Origin: Paramuribaculum sp.
GTDB lineage: Bacteria > Bacteroidota > Bacteroidia > Bacteroidales > Muribaculaceae
Assembly (NCBI GenBank): GCA_029060545.1
Contig: JAIDTT010000066.1
Location: 1-48,385, forward strand
Direction of reading: 5' to 3'
Length of the DNA: 48,385 nucleotides
Part shown: positions 1 to 8,868 of the stretch, one piece after another
How positions within the stretch are numbered: the first letter of the stretch is position 1
How the letters are laid out: every line of letters starts with the position of its first letter
Position numbers and translations under genes: made by a program
The notes under the pieces: generated by a model
The model's database searches: none
What the model was told of the DNA's origin: nothing
The model's input: the letters and a program-made list of their open reading frames with translations, nothing else

Positions 1-206
1 ACGAGGGATCCGAAGTTGGATATGGTGTGTCGGTAGAGGAGGTATTTCTCAAGGTAGTACCTTACGTTGTGGTCGCCTTGCTCGAGTATTATCATGGGGC
101 GTGCTCCGCCTCTCTGGCGCCACAGCTCGAGGTTGGAGAAGAGGCGTCGGAGTTCGGGAGGCAGGGGCTCGCCGAGGAATTGTCGGAAATGGTAAGTGTG
201 TGGCAT
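1..206 (-). CDS. Hypothetical protein, N-terminal fragment (runs off left edge)
   Basis: An open minus-strand frame begins at an ATG at 206-204 and stays open to the window edge, giving about 68 residues that start MPHTYHFRQFLGEPLPPELR. The frame is closed by a TGA about 60 bases upstream and no other ATG lies between, so this start is the only plausible one. The composition looks protein-like (balanced charged and aromatic residues, segments such as MIILEQGDHNVRYYLEKYLL), with no signal peptide or membrane segment. I do not recognise a family from this fragment. A Bacteroides-type -7 box lies about 250 bases upstream. Confidence 0.5.
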   Translation of the reverse strand, partial: MPHTYHFRQFLGEPLPPELRRLFSNLELWRQRGGARPMIILEQGDHNVRYYLEKYLLYRHTISNFGSL

Positions 207-401
207 AGTATTGTGCTGTGTGTGATAACGGGCTATCTGCGGCGTTGCTTTCGGCTTCGGTCTCGGTCACATACTCCTTTCGTATGCTCCCATCGACCTC
301 AGCCTCAGCGCCTACCATCTAACCCGTTCTGACGCACAGCACCGGGAACTTGTTTGACCGGTGATGTGCGATTGAGTATTAGGGCTACGCAGTGGCATCC
401 A

Positions 402-433
402 TCGGACGAGTCGGACATTTCGGACGGGTCGGA
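402..433. repeat. Four direct repeats TCGGA(C) spaced exactly 9 bp
   Basis: TCGGAC occurs at 402, 411 and 420, and TCGGAG at 429, each separated by three variable bases. The block lies just downstream (minus-strand sense) of the -7 box at 459-466, so it would fall in the 5' leader of the left gene. It could be a binding site for a regulator or RNA-binding factor, or a short slipped-strand expansion. Confidence 0.6.
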
Positions 434-458
434 GGGATGTAGTGGTCGTTTGTGGATG

Positions 459-466
459 CAAAGTTA
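459..466 (-). promoter_or_regulatory. Putative Bacteroides-type -7 promoter box
   Basis: The minus strand reads TAACTTTG, a full match to the TAnnTTTG consensus of the housekeeping sigma factor of Bacteroidota. No convincing -33 TTTG is seen. It would drive the leftmost, truncated gene with a leader of about 250 bases. Confidence 0.5.
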
Positions 467-659
467 AGGGTGGAATGGGGTAGGGGAACACAGATTTTTA
501 CTGTTTGTGTCGGGGGCACAGTAAATTTCGGGTGCGTTTTTGATGGTATATGGCTGGTGGTGTGATGGATGTGATATGGATTTTTTTCTGCCGATTCAAT
601 TTATTATTGCGGTTCTTATCCAGAACTCGCGTTATTGAGTAGTTCGATATGATATGCAA

Positions 660-713
660 ATATAGAAGATTTCTTCTATAGAAAAAAACTTCTATAGAAG
701 AAATCTTCTATAT
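660..713. repeat. 54-bp perfect inverted repeat with nested dyads
   Basis: Two perfect 24-base arms (660-683 and 690-713) flank a 6-base loop (AAAAAC). Each arm is itself an inverted repeat of TATAGAAG/CTTCTATA around four bases, so the same octamer appears four times. The centre of the right half is the 12-bp palindrome CTTCTATAGAAG. It starts 55 bases past the stop of the glycosyltransferase gene, so it may serve as a terminator, but its AT-rich stem and nested symmetry are also typical of multimeric protein-binding sites. Confidence 0.85.
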
Positions 714-768
714 CGTGGGGCTTGATTCGCTGAAGCTATGCACCAAGACAAGTTTATTATGACAAGGG

Positions 769-2052
769 TTACTTGGCGAGGAGCTCGCGGAAGAGGGCGA
801 TGTATTGCGAGGCGATGGCGGAGGAGGAGAAGCGACGGCGCACTTCGGCGTGCTGGTCTTCACGCTTGCGTCGGTGGGTCAGTGCCCATTTGATTCCGGC
901 GGCTACGTCTTCGGCATTTTTATACTCTGCCATATAACCGGTGTGAAGATGCTCGAAGATATCGTTCTGTCCGCCCCGGCCGAAGCTTACGGGTACGGCT
1001 CCGGCTGCCATGCCTTCGATGAGGGTGCCGGGGAGTGTCTCGTAGAGTGATGTGGAGAGCACTACATCGGTATGGGCGTAGAGCTGGCGGAGTACATTGC
1101 CGTCGTTGACCTGACCGAGATGACGGTATGGGAAGCGCAGGCGGTCGAATGCGGATGGGTCTTTGATGCCTCCGAAGAATACGGCGAGCGATTTGCGGGC
1201 AAGCTCGGGATCGTTGTCGAAGAGGTGGTTGAGGGCGTCGATAGCGTAGTTAAGTCCTTTGATGGGGTCGTCGAGGCGCGCGGCACCCATGGATATGATG
1301 AGGGGTGATTCGCCTACGCAGCGCAGATCCATCGACGGGCTTGTTGGGAAGGATTCGACGGGGAAGGCGTTGTGGATCACGCGCACGTCGGCATCGCGCA
1401 GCAGAGAGCTCTTGCGGGCGCGCTCGGCGAGCCAGTTGCTCACGGCTACAAAGGTGATGGGATGCTGATGGTATAGTGTGTCCTTGCGATGCTGGGTGCG
1501 GTGGGCGAGGTCGTGGGCGCTGCGCCCGGTGAGAAACTGACAGTTGCCGCATCGGTCGGTGTAGGAGGTGCACTCGTAGGCATGGTGGCAGATACCGGTG
1601 ATATTCCACATATCGTGCATGGTCCACACTATCGGCTTGCCGAGCGATGCCAGACGGGCTATGCCTTTGAGGGATAGCATACCCTGATTGATCCAAGACA
1701 GCACGATGACGTCGGCGTCGCGCACTACCGGGTGGTGCGACAGGTCGATACCGGTCGATGCGGTAGACACTTTGAAGAGGTTGCGTCGCGAGAATCCGTT
1801 GCGCAGGAATATGCCGATACGCTCGCCCATGAATGTGGTGGCGCGAATGATGCGCGAGGAGGTGGTGTGAACGGTGTCGTCGGTCGATAGCTTGTGGAAT
1901 GCGAGCAGACTGGCGTCGACACCTTCAGCCTGCAGGGCATGGACGAGGCGGCGTGTCACCACGGCTGCACCGCCGAGGCTGTCGCTCTGACAAATAACTG
2001 CTACTTTGAGTGGGCGGCCGTCAGTCGGCGCGGGTGCGATCTGTGGGTTCAT
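769..2052 (-). CDS. Glycosyltransferase family 4 (GT-B fold)
   Basis: The 427-residue protein is a cytoplasmic retaining glycosyltransferase that would transfer a sugar from a nucleotide-sugar donor in surface-polysaccharide synthesis. The N-terminal half has the acceptor-side Rossmann domain (KVAVICQSDSLGGAAVVTRR near residues 16-35). The C-terminal half carries the donor-site E-x7-E motif (ETLPGTLIE), followed by GMAAGAVPVSFGRGGQNDI, as in GT4 enzymes. Length is usual for the family. The ATG at 2052 lies inside the end of the upstream DUF389 gene (32-base overlap), which suggests translational coupling. A flippase gene two genes upstream supports a role in glycan assembly. The exact sugar and acceptor cannot be read from the sequence. 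Confidence 0.88.
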   Translation of the reverse strand: MNPQIAPAPTDGRPLKVAVICQSDSLGGAAVVTRRLVHALQAEGVDASLLAFHKLSTDDTVHTTSSRIIRATTFMGERIGIFLRNGFSRRNLFKVSTASTGIDLSHHPVVRDADVIVLSWINQGMLSLKGIARLASLGKPIVWTMHDMWNITGICHHAYECTSYTDRCGNCQFLTGRSAHDLAHRTQHRKDTLYHQHPITFVAVSNWLAERARKSSLLRDADVRVIHNAFPVESFPTSPSMDLRCVGESPLIISMGAARLDDPIKGLNYAIDALNHLFDNDPELARKSLAVFFGGIKDPSAFDRLRFPYRHLGQVNDGNVLRQLYAHTDVVLSTSLYETLPGTLIEGMAAGAVPVSFGRGGQNDIFEHLHTGYMAEYKNAEDVAAGIKWALTHRRKREDQHAEVRRRFSSSAIASQYIALFRELLAK

Positions 2053-3412
2053 TTTTTATTTCAGGGGTATTTATGATGTTTATTTCGGGCAGATGGAGGC
2101 GCGCCTCGAGGTATTGGCGCAATCGGAGGAGTGTCTCCTCGGATGGGGTGGAGGAGAAGTGTACGAGAGCCATATGGAGGGTGTCGGCACCGGTCCGGGC
2201 GGTGGAGGCGAATACGCCGTCGACGATGGCGATGTCGGCTACCTGCGGGAATATTACTTTAAGCTCCGGAGCTACGGCGGCGCCGGCATCGTCGGTCTGC
2301 CGCGAGGCGGACACTATGGCGCGGAGCGAATCGATCTGCCGCTGCTGGTCGAGTATGGTGGATTGCGCTATCTGATATACGTCGTTGAATCCGGCCGATG
2401 GATTGGCCACGGCTTCTGTAGTGCCCCCCTGCACGATGCGCAGCGATGTGCCTTCGAGGTCGTAGAATTTCAATCGACCTGTGAGTGCCAGGCGAAGCGA
2501 GTCGGCGGGGAGTGTCTTGCCTATTAGTGTGATGGTGATGGTGCGGCCGTCGGTGCCGGTAGATGCCGTCTCGTCGACTACCTGGGTGTTGGGCCATACA
2601 CATTCGTGGGCTACGAATTCGGATGCGCGCATGCGGAAATTGTTTTCGCGGAGCATCTGTATCGTGAGCCATATACTGGGGAGCATCGTGAGTACGGCCA
2701 CTACGTAGACCACGCGGCGAACGCGGCGCGAGCGCACCGTGTTGACATTGTCGGCGCTCTTGTAGCCGAGCAGCTTGACGCCTATGAAGGTGGCGAATGC
2801 TATGTAGATGGAGTTGATGAGGAAGAGGTAGAAGGCGCCTATGAAGTAGTTGAGCTGACCGGTGGCGAGTCCGTAGCCGGCCGTACAGAGCGGGGGCATC
2901 AATGCTGTGGCTATGGCTACGCCCGGAATCACATTGCCCTTGCTGCGGGATGCTATGGCGAGTATGCCGGCTCCACCGCCGACGAAGCCGATGAGCACGT
3001 CGTAGATGGTGGGTGAGGTGCGCGCCAGCAGCTCGCTGTGGCCTTCGCTCACCGGGGATATGAGGAAGTAGACTGTGGAGGCGGCTACGGAGAAGAGTGA
3101 TGCCATGAGCAGATTGCGCAGACACACCTTGATAAGCTGAAAGTCGTGGATGCCCACACCTAATCCGAGGCCTATAATCGGGCCCATGAGGGGCGATATG
3201 AGCATGGCGCCGATGATCACGGCCGTGGAGTTGGTGTTGAGACCGAGCGACGCTATGAGTATGGCCAGCACGAGTATCACGATGTTGGTGCCGCGAAACG
3301 ATACGTCGCCACGGATCGCCTGCTCTGCCTGCTGCTGCGGCAGGAGCTGGTCCGAGAGGGTGAAGTAGCTTACGAAGTAATCCTTGATGCGCAGGGCTAT
3401 GTTGGATGCCAT
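2021..3412 (-). CDS. DUF389 family membrane protein
   Basis: The 463-residue polytopic inner-membrane protein belongs to the DUF389 (TIGR00341-like hydrophobic domain) family. The hallmark block is near residues 50-95: NSTAVIIGAMLISPLMGPII followed by a glycine-rich helix. Further hydrophobic helices run to about residue 250 (for example VIPGVAIATALMPPLCTAGY). The C-terminal ~200 residues are soluble, and the C-terminal end overlaps the start of the glycosyltransferase. The family's biochemical function is not established, and its members occur in Bacteria and Archaea. Co-transcription with flippase and glycosyltransferase genes is seen here, but a direct role in envelope assembly is only inference. 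Confidence 0.85.
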   Translation of the reverse strand: MASNIALRIKDYFVSYFTLSDQLLPQQQAEQAIRGDVSFRGTNIVILVLAILIASLGLNTNSTAVIIGAMLISPLMGPIIGLGLGVGIHDFQLIKVCLRNLLMASLFSVAASTVYFLISPVSEGHSELLARTSPTIYDVLIGFVGGGAGILAIASRSKGNVIPGVAIATALMPPLCTAGYGLATGQLNYFIGAFYLFLINSIYIAFATFIGVKLLGYKSADNVNTVRSRRVRRVVYVVAVLTMLPSIWLTIQMLRENNFRMRASEFVAHECVWPNTQVVDETASTGTDGRTITITLIGKTLPADSLRLALTGRLKFYDLEGTSLRIVQGGTTEAVANPSAGFNDVYQIAQSTILDQQRQIDSLRAIVSASRQTDDAGAAVAPELKVIFPQVADIAIVDGVFASTARTGADTLHMALVHFSSTPSEETLLRLRQYLEARLHLPEINIINTPEIKNEPTDRTRAD

Positions 3413-3434
3413 TGGTGTCGGGTGTTAGTGGGGA

Positions 3435-4937
3435 TTATCGGCGTAGGAGAATCTTTTTGATGGGGAACAGCCGGGACAGACTCATATTCTCGATGCGGAG
3501 TACCACCGCAGCGTAGGCTGCAAGGAGCACGGTGCGAAGGGCCATCGTGGCTGCGGGGTGAGGCAGGATGGCCAGCTCGCCGGCGGCATATAGGGCCATG
3601 CCGAGGAGGAAGTAGAGGCATAGGCGTCCTATCGGGTAGCCTATGGGGTAGAAATGCTGTCCGACGAAGTAGGATGTGAGCATCATCACGGTGTAGCAGC
3701 CCAGGGCAGCGTAGGCGCAGCCCATATAGCCGATGTGGGGCACGAGCACTACGTTGAGCACTACCGTCACCGCCAGTCCGAGCAGTGAGAACCACATACC
3801 CCAGTGGGTGCGGTCGGTGAGTTTGTACCAGAGCGAGAGATTGAAGAATATGCCGAAGAAGAATTCGGCTATCATCACTACCGGCACTACGGTGAGGCCG
3901 GAGAAGTAGTCGGAAGCAATGAAGTAGCGGAGCACGGGCAGATAGAACATCACTCCGAGGAAGATAAACATGCCCAGGATGACGAACCACTTCATAGCGT
4001 CGCGGTAGGCCTGCAGGCGATCCTCGCCTCTCTCTTTGCTCTGGGCGAAGATGAATGGCTCGTAGGCAAAGCGGAATGCCTGGATAAACATTACCATCAC
4101 TATGGCTATCTTATAGTTGGCGCCGTAGATACCGACCTGGGTCATCGCCGAGGCGGGATCGGACACGAGGGCCGGGAGCAGCATCTTGTCGATGGTCTGA
4201 TTCATGATGCCTGCTACACCGAGCACCAGCAGCGGCAGGGAGTACACGATCATCTCGCGCCACAGATGACGGTCGAATCTCCAGCGGAAGCCGCGGAGCT
4301 CGGGGCGGAGCACCACGAGGTTGAGCAGTGAGCTGATGAAGTTGGCCAGAAAGATGTAGCCGATGCCGAATGTAGGATCGTAGAACCATGATATAGTGGC
4401 CGGGGCTACGCGCCACAGCCATGGGCAGGCGATGAGGAAGAAGAGATTGAGTGCAATGTTGATGGCGATGTTGAGCAGCCGCAGCAGGGCGAAGCGCTTC
4501 GCTTTATGTCGGTAGCGCAGATAGGAGAATGGCATGGCTGTGAATGCGTCGAGAGCCACGGCCACGGCCATTAGCGCCGCGTAGCTGTGGTGATGCGGGC
4601 ATTTGAGCAACTCCGACAGCGGTGAGATGAATATCATCGCGGCTGCTATAAACACCGTCGAGGTGCAGCCGAGCGATACGAGAGCCGTGGAGTAGACCTT
4701 CATCGGGTCGGGGTAGCGGTCGTGGTTGGCAAACCGGAAGAATCCGGTCTCCATACCGTAGGTGAGAATCACCAGCGTGAGTGCCATGTAGGAGTAGATG
4801 AGGGTGACCACACCGTACTCCGGCGGCAGAAACAGTTCGGTGTAGAACGGTACGAGACACCAGTTGAGGAATCGGCCGATGATGCTCGACAGACCGTAGT
4901 ACACAGTATCTTTAGCCAGGGATTTTACGCTGCTCAT
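3435..4937 (-). CDS. Polysaccharide (O-antigen-type) flippase, MOP/Wzx-like
   Basis: The 500-residue protein has about 12-14 hydrophobic helices across its length and the N-terminal signature of the polysaccharide biosynthesis/MATE-like (MOP) superfamily: SLAKDTVYYGLSSIIGRFLN, then PPEYGVVTLIYSYMA. It is expected to flip lipid-linked oligosaccharides across the inner membrane. The frame is open for 49 further codons upstream, but that extension is low-complexity Ser/Arg/Pro and overlaps ruvB. The ATG at 4937, giving MSSVKSLAKD, lies 10 bases after the ruvB stop and fits the family start, so I chose it. The neighbouring GT4 gene supports a glycan-export role. Confidence 0.88.
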   Translation of the reverse strand: MSSVKSLAKDTVYYGLSSIIGRFLNWCLVPFYTELFLPPEYGVVTLIYSYMALTLVILTYGMETGFFRFANHDRYPDPMKVYSTALVSLGCTSTVFIAAAMIFISPLSELLKCPHHHSYAALMAVAVALDAFTAMPFSYLRYRHKAKRFALLRLLNIAINIALNLFFLIACPWLWRVAPATISWFYDPTFGIGYIFLANFISSLLNLVVLRPELRGFRWRFDRHLWREMIVYSLPLLVLGVAGIMNQTIDKMLLPALVSDPASAMTQVGIYGANYKIAIVMVMFIQAFRFAYEPFIFAQSKERGEDRLQAYRDAMKWFVILGMFIFLGVMFYLPVLRYFIASDYFSGLTVVPVVMIAEFFFGIFFNLSLWYKLTDRTHWGMWFSLLGLAVTVVLNVVLVPHIGYMGCAYAALGCYTVMMLTSYFVGQHFYPIGYPIGRLCLYFLLGMALYAAGELAILPHPAATMALRTVLLAAYAAVVLRIENMSLSRLFPIKKILLRR

Positions 4938-4947
4938 AGTCTGTGGG

Positions 4948-5988
4948 TCAGGAGAAAAGGGTACCGGGCTCAAGTGGCCGTGCAGAGCCCATGTGGATGT
5001 AGGCCCGCTCGGTGACCTCGCGCCCGCGGGGTGTGCGCTTGATGAATCCCTCCTTGATGAGGAATGGCTCGTAGACCTCCTCAATCGTGCCGGGATCTTC
5101 GCCGAGGGCAGTGGCTATGGTGCCGATACCCACGGGGCCTCCCTTGAATTTAGTGATGATGGTGGTTAATATCTTATGGTCGATCTCGTCGAGGCCGTAG
5201 CGGTCGATGTTGAGGGCTTCGAGGGCGTAGCGCGTGATCTCGGGTTCGATCACACCGTTGCCTTTGACCTGGGCGAAGTCGCGGACGCGGCGCAGCAGGG
5301 CGTTGGCTATACGGGGTGTGCCGCGCGATCGGAGCGCGATCTCGAGTGCCGCTTCGGGTTGACACTGAATGCCAAGCAGCGATGCCGAGCGCATGATGAT
5401 GGAGCGTATTACTTCGTGGTCGTAGTATTCCAGATGGCAGTTGATACCGAAGCGGGCGCGTAGCGGCGACGTGAGCAGGCCGGAGCGTGTGGTGGCGCCT
5501 ACGAGCGTGAATGGCGACAGGGAGAGCTGCACCGAGCGCGCGCCGGGTCCCTTGTCGATCATTATGTCGATGCGGTAGTCCTCCATTGCGGAGTAGAGAT
5601 ACTCCTCTACGATAGGGCTGAGGCGGTGGATCTCGTCGATGAAGAGCACATCGTTCTCTTCAAGCGATGTGAGTATGCCGGCCAGATCGCCCGGCTTGTC
5701 GAGCACGGGGCCGGAGGTGACCTTGAATCCCACTCCGAGTTCGTTGGCTATGATGCCCGAAAGGGTGGTCTTGCCCAGGCCGGGAGGGCCGTGAAGCAGC
5801 AGATGGTCGAGTGCTTCGCCACGCATCTTGGCTGCCTCGACAAATACCCGCAGCATATCCACGATCCGCTTCTGTCCCTGAAAGGAGTCGAACTGCGAGG
5901 GGCGGAGCGCCTTCTCGGTGTCGCGGTCGGCTGCCGACATGCCGGCACTCTGCCGAGCATCGCGTATGTCGAAATCGCCTTCGCTCAT
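4948..5988 (-). CDS. ruvB: Holliday junction branch-migration helicase RuvB
   Basis: The 346-residue AAA+ motor works with RuvA and RuvC to drive branch migration of Holliday junctions in recombinational repair. The N-terminal [16 protein letters not shown] block is typical. Walker A is [10 protein letters not shown] (residues 66-75), Walker B is [10 protein letters not shown] (114-123), and sensor 1/arginine-finger regions are [18 protein letters not shown] near residue 165. The C-terminal winged helix ends in the conserved [13 protein letters not shown] stretch. Length and motifs are complete. Its start overlaps the stop of the DUF4254 gene by four bases (ATGA). ruvA and ruvC are not in the window. 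Confidence 0.97.
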   Translation of the reverse strand: MSEGDFDIRDARQSAGMSAADRDTEKALRPSQFDSFQGQKRIVDMLRVFVEAAKMRGEALDHLLLHGPPGLGKTTLSGIIANELGVGFKVTSGPVLDKPGDLAGILTSLEENDVLFIDEIHRLSPIVEEYLYSAMEDYRIDIMIDKGPGARSVQLSLSPFTLVGATTRSGLLTSPLRARFGINCHLEYYDHEVIRSIIMRSASLLGIQCQPEAALEIALRSRGTPRIANALLRRVRDFAQVKGNGVIEPEITRYALEALNIDRYGLDEIDHKILTTIITKFKGGPVGIGTIATALGEDPGTIEEVYEPFLIKEGFIKRTPRGREVTERAYIHMGSARPLEPGTLFS

Positions 5989-6593
5989 TTGTTGGCGTAG
6001 AGTACGGGATTGGTCGACGGATCGTTGTACATCTTCATCTGGCGGTAGACCTTCATCATCTTTCGGCCTGCTTCCATATCGTCGAGAAGCTGGCCGATGG
6101 CGGTGGTGAGATCGGTGCGCTGCTCAAGGAGCACTGCCAGCTTGGCGGCGCACTTGGCGCGGTGAGCTTCGGAGGCGTCGGCGCGCAGGGTTTCCACTTC
6201 CATGTGGAAGATCTTCACGGCCAGAATGGATAGGCGGTCGAGCGCCCAGGCCGGGCTCTCGGTGTTGAGCGTGGCATCGGGCAGCAGTTTCACAGCCGAG
6301 AATTTCTCGAGGAAGTAGGAATCGAGCTGCTCCACCATGTCGGTACGCTCCTGATTGGAGCGGTCGATGCGACGCTTGATCTCAAGCGCTTCGGCGGGAT
6401 CGATGGCGGGATCGCGTACGATGTCCTCGAGGTGCCACTGCACTACGTCGATCACATTTTTCTGAAACAGTGTATGCTCGATCGTGCCCTCTGTGTAGGG
6501 GTTGGGTATGCGGGCATCGACGTGGTCGGTGACGTGGTAGGCTTTTGTAGCCTCTTCGAATATCTTATATGCGTGACGTGCGAATTCTGTCAT
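5985..6593 (-). CDS. DUF4254 domain-containing protein
   Basis: The 202-residue, all-helical, soluble protein matches the Bacteroidota DUF4254 family. Recognisable features are an N-terminal acidic/aromatic helix, the segment [20 protein letters not shown], then [16 protein letters not shown] and a C-terminal helix ending in [19 protein letters not shown]. No catalytic motif is evident. The family has no known function and is often found near envelope glycan genes, which agrees with the flippase and glycosyltransferase in the same block. It is coupled to ruvB by an ATGA overlap. Confidence 0.8.
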   Translation of the reverse strand: MTEFARHAYKIFEEATKAYHVTDHVDARIPNPYTEGTIEHTLFQKNVIDVVQWHLEDIVRDPAIDPAEALEIKRRIDRSNQERTDMVEQLDSYFLEKFSAVKLLPDATLNTESPAWALDRLSILAVKIFHMEVETLRADASEAHRAKCAAKLAVLLEQRTDLTTAIGQLLDDMEAGRKMMKVYRQMKMYNDPSTNPVLYANK

Positions 6594-6617
6594 GTCGGTA
6601 TGGTGTGATTGCTTGGT

Positions 6618-8696
6618 TTATTGTTCGGTTATGGGTCGGGGCGTGGCATTCGGCTCTTTGGGCTGGCAGATAGCGAGCTTGGAGTTGAGCATGTGCAGAT
6701 CCACTTCATTTTTTTCTACGGCCTGACGGAGTCGCTCCTTGTTGCGCTTCTCGTTGGGGGTACCTTTGGCTCTCCACACGTAGTTCATCATCGTGGTGGC
6801 CTCTTTGTTGGAGCAACGGCCTTTGATGCTGAAGTATGGATTGCGGGCCATAGCTTCGATATCGCTCTTGGCCATCGCCGTGATGAGCGAACGGTATGTC
6901 TCTGACTTGAGATCGGAGGCGCGCCACTTGTTGTTGGAGTTGAGATATGCGATATCGGTCTGCTCATCGGGGGAGATGTGGTTGGCGGGAGCGGCTGCGC
7001 CTTTGGCCTTGGCTGAGTCGATCACCATTTCAGTGGAGTCGGCTGTATCTTCTTCGGCTTCCTCACCTCCGCCTGAGATAAGCGATACAAGGAACCAGAT
7101 GGCTGCTATACCTACTACTACCGCTACTACTACCAACAGTATCTTCTCGGTGATGTGGCTGCGCAGGCGTACGATGAGCGGTACGGAATCTTTATCCGCG
7201 CCTTCGGATGCTGTGGCTCTGTCGGATTCGTTGGTGAAATTTGGGGTTACCACATCGGTCTTCTTCGGCTTCCACACGGCAGTAGGAGCTATCCCTATCT
7301 TGGGTGCTACCGGGGCGTGAGGCTCGTCGAGCGGAAGTTGCAGCTGCGTTGAATCTCCGGACTGTGCGGGGACTGCGGTCTGCTCGGTGGCTTCGGCGGC
7401 TGCTTCATCGGCAGAGGCTTTGGATGCAGCGGGGTTGGCTACGGCCTGAGCTGCCGCATCGCGCTGCGCGACCTTGGCCGGAGTGGTCTTTACGTCGATA
7501 TTGTAAGTCTCCAGGGCAGTTCCCATCAGTCGGTGGGCACGGAATCCGTGGAAGTTGCCGGCACGCAGGCGGCAGTATTCGGGGGTATTTTTCTCGAAGT
7601 TGAGCTTCTTCTCCAATACGCGACCGCTGCCGAAATCAAGGCGGAGCAGCACTTCGCGGGCTTCGGGCTGAAGCACTACATTGAGGGGGGCGGCGGCTTC
7701 GAGTGTGTCGGGTGTAAATTCCTGTGAGAAGGAGCTGTAGTTGGTCGACGAGATGGTGATCTTCACCGGACCGTTGGCGAAGTCGGTATTGGCTATTTCA
7801 AATCCCTCGTCGTTGCGGTTGGCCGTGCGGCCGTTGATGAGGATGGTGTATGTATCAATGGGTGTGCCTCCCACAGCTTCCACCGTGTAGGGGATGCGGC
7901 GATGGAATATGATGCCGGCGTGGTGTGCGCTGTTGACCACCAGTGCCGGGCCGTTGATACGCACGTAACGGTTGGTAGTGCCTACCTCAAACATCACCGA
8001 CACGGAGTCGAAACCATCGCAGTAGTAGTTGATGGTTAGATTGTCGGAGAAGCTCACGCGATATTCCGATGCTGTTACGTCGGGCGGACACACCACCATC
8101 AGAGCCTTGTCGACCGGAGCGGTGATTTCGGACAGGTCGGTATCGTCGGTCACGGTTATATCAGACGGAATCACCAGCACGCCGCGATATTCCTTATATG
8201 CTTCCTGACGGGGGAATCCGAATATATTGTTGAGCTCGCCGGAGGAGGCGAAAGTGCGGTAGCAGATGTCGTCGCCGTCCATCCATATCGCATCGTCGAC
8301 GTGAGCGCGGAGAGGCTCTTCGGCAAATCCGGCTTCATCGATCAGTGTGTCCATAAGGTGCTCGTCGATAGTATCGCCAGCCGTCAGCCGCCGCTGTATA
8401 TCGGCAAGCAGTGATACTACGGGGCGGCCGGAGGTGAGCACGTCGCTGTCGAGCATTACGGTCACCGACAGCTCTCCGGAATCCGGGGTGGCCATACGGA
8501 AATAAGTGTAGGCGCGCTTGCCGGGTGCTTCCCACATCAGATAGCCGTCGGTAAGATCCACAAACATCTCCGCGATCCGCGACAGAGCCGGGAGTGTGAC
8601 CATAGGAGCATCGTTGAACGAGAAGTCGGATGGAGCACCCTCTTCGTCGACAACCGTCACGGCCACTTGTATATATGGGTATTTAGTAGATGCCAT
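6618..8696 (-). CDS. Single-pass membrane protein of unknown function
   Basis: The 692-residue protein has no signal peptide. A single membrane helix at about residues 519-541 (ILLVVVAVVVGIAAIWFLVS) follows a long N-terminal region, so residues 1-517 are probably cytoplasmic and the last ~150 residues periplasmic. The N-terminal part includes a segment with PEGA/carboxypeptidase-regulatory-like beta character (near residues 275-360, around TYTILINGRTANRNDEGFEI), followed by an Ala/Glu/Gln-rich linker. The C-terminal tail is charged and helical (NEKRNKERLRQAVEKNEVDL). I do not recognise the family. It is the first gene of the block that includes DUF4254, ruvB and the glycan genes, and a -7 box lies just upstream. 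Confidence 0.75.
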   Translation of the reverse strand: MASTKYPYIQVAVTVVDEEGAPSDFSFNDAPMVTLPALSRIAEMFVDLTDGYLMWEAPGKRAYTYFRMATPDSGELSVTVMLDSDVLTSGRPVVSLLADIQRRLTAGDTIDEHLMDTLIDEAGFAEEPLRAHVDDAIWMDGDDICYRTFASSGELNNIFGFPRQEAYKEYRGVLVIPSDITVTDDTDLSEITAPVDKALMVVCPPDVTASEYRVSFSDNLTINYYCDGFDSVSVMFEVGTTNRYVRINGPALVVNSAHHAGIIFHRRIPYTVEAVGGTPIDTYTILINGRTANRNDEGFEIANTDFANGPVKITISSTNYSSFSQEFTPDTLEAAAPLNVVLQPEAREVLLRLDFGSGRVLEKKLNFEKNTPEYCRLRAGNFHGFRAHRLMGTALETYNIDVKTTPAKVAQRDAAAQAVANPAASKASADEAAAEATEQTAVPAQSGDSTQLQLPLDEPHAPVAPKIGIAPTAVWKPKKTDVVTPNFTNESDRATASEGADKDSVPLIVRLRSHITEKILLVVVAVVVGIAAIWFLVSLISGGGEEAEEDTADSTEMVIDSAKAKGAAAPANHISPDEQTDIAYLNSNNKWRASDLKSETYRSLITAMAKSDIEAMARNPYFSIKGRCSNKEATTMMNYVWRAKGTPNEKRNKERLRQAVEKNEVDLHMLNSKLAICQPKEPNATPRPITEQ

Positions 8697-8721
8697 ACTC
8701 AGAGTCTGATGTATAATTCTG

Positions 8722-8729
8722 CAAATTTA
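8722..8729 (-). promoter_or_regulatory. Putative -7 promoter box for the 8696-769 gene block
   Basis: The minus strand reads TAAATTTG, matching TAnnTTTG, about 26 bases upstream of the ATG of the membrane-protein gene at 8696. No clear -33 element is seen. Confidence 0.55.
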
Positions 8730-8810
8730 AGAAATTATGGCTCAGTAGAAAAGCGGGATGGGCAATTTTTCCAATAATTACGATTATTTAAGCCGCCGCG
8801 GATGATAAGA

Positions 8811-8838
8811 GAGGCCGGATCGCTTTCGACCCGGCCTC
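8811..8838 (-). terminator. Hairpin terminator after the DUF5689 operon
   Basis: GAGGCCGG (8811-8818) pairs with CCGGCCTC (8831-8838) around a 12-base loop. It sits about 30 bases past the stop of the last lipoprotein gene on the minus strand. The following T-tract is weak. Confidence 0.6.
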
Positions 8839-8868
8839 CCGATGAGGTGACTGATATGTGTGGGTGGA

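Larger units (their letters stand above)
207..768. other. 562-bp non-coding stretch with regulatory structure
   Basis: No convincing gene is present between the truncated left gene and the stop of the glycosyltransferase gene. The short frames seen here have odd composition and stop quickly. The stretch holds a minus-strand -7 box (459-466), a four-copy 9-bp-period repeat (402-433), a small hairpin around 612-626 (GTTCT/AGAAC) and a 54-bp nested palindrome (660-713). The right third is markedly AT-richer than the flanking genes. Confidence 0.7.

Noticed and set aside
660-713. CRISPR-like repeat
   Set aside because: Only one inverted unit is present, with no direct repeats separated by unique spacers.
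3435-5084. A longer flippase with 49 extra residues
   Set aside because: The extension is Ser/Pro/Arg-rich and antisense-frame-like within ruvB; the ATG at 4937 gives the family start 10 bases after ruvB.
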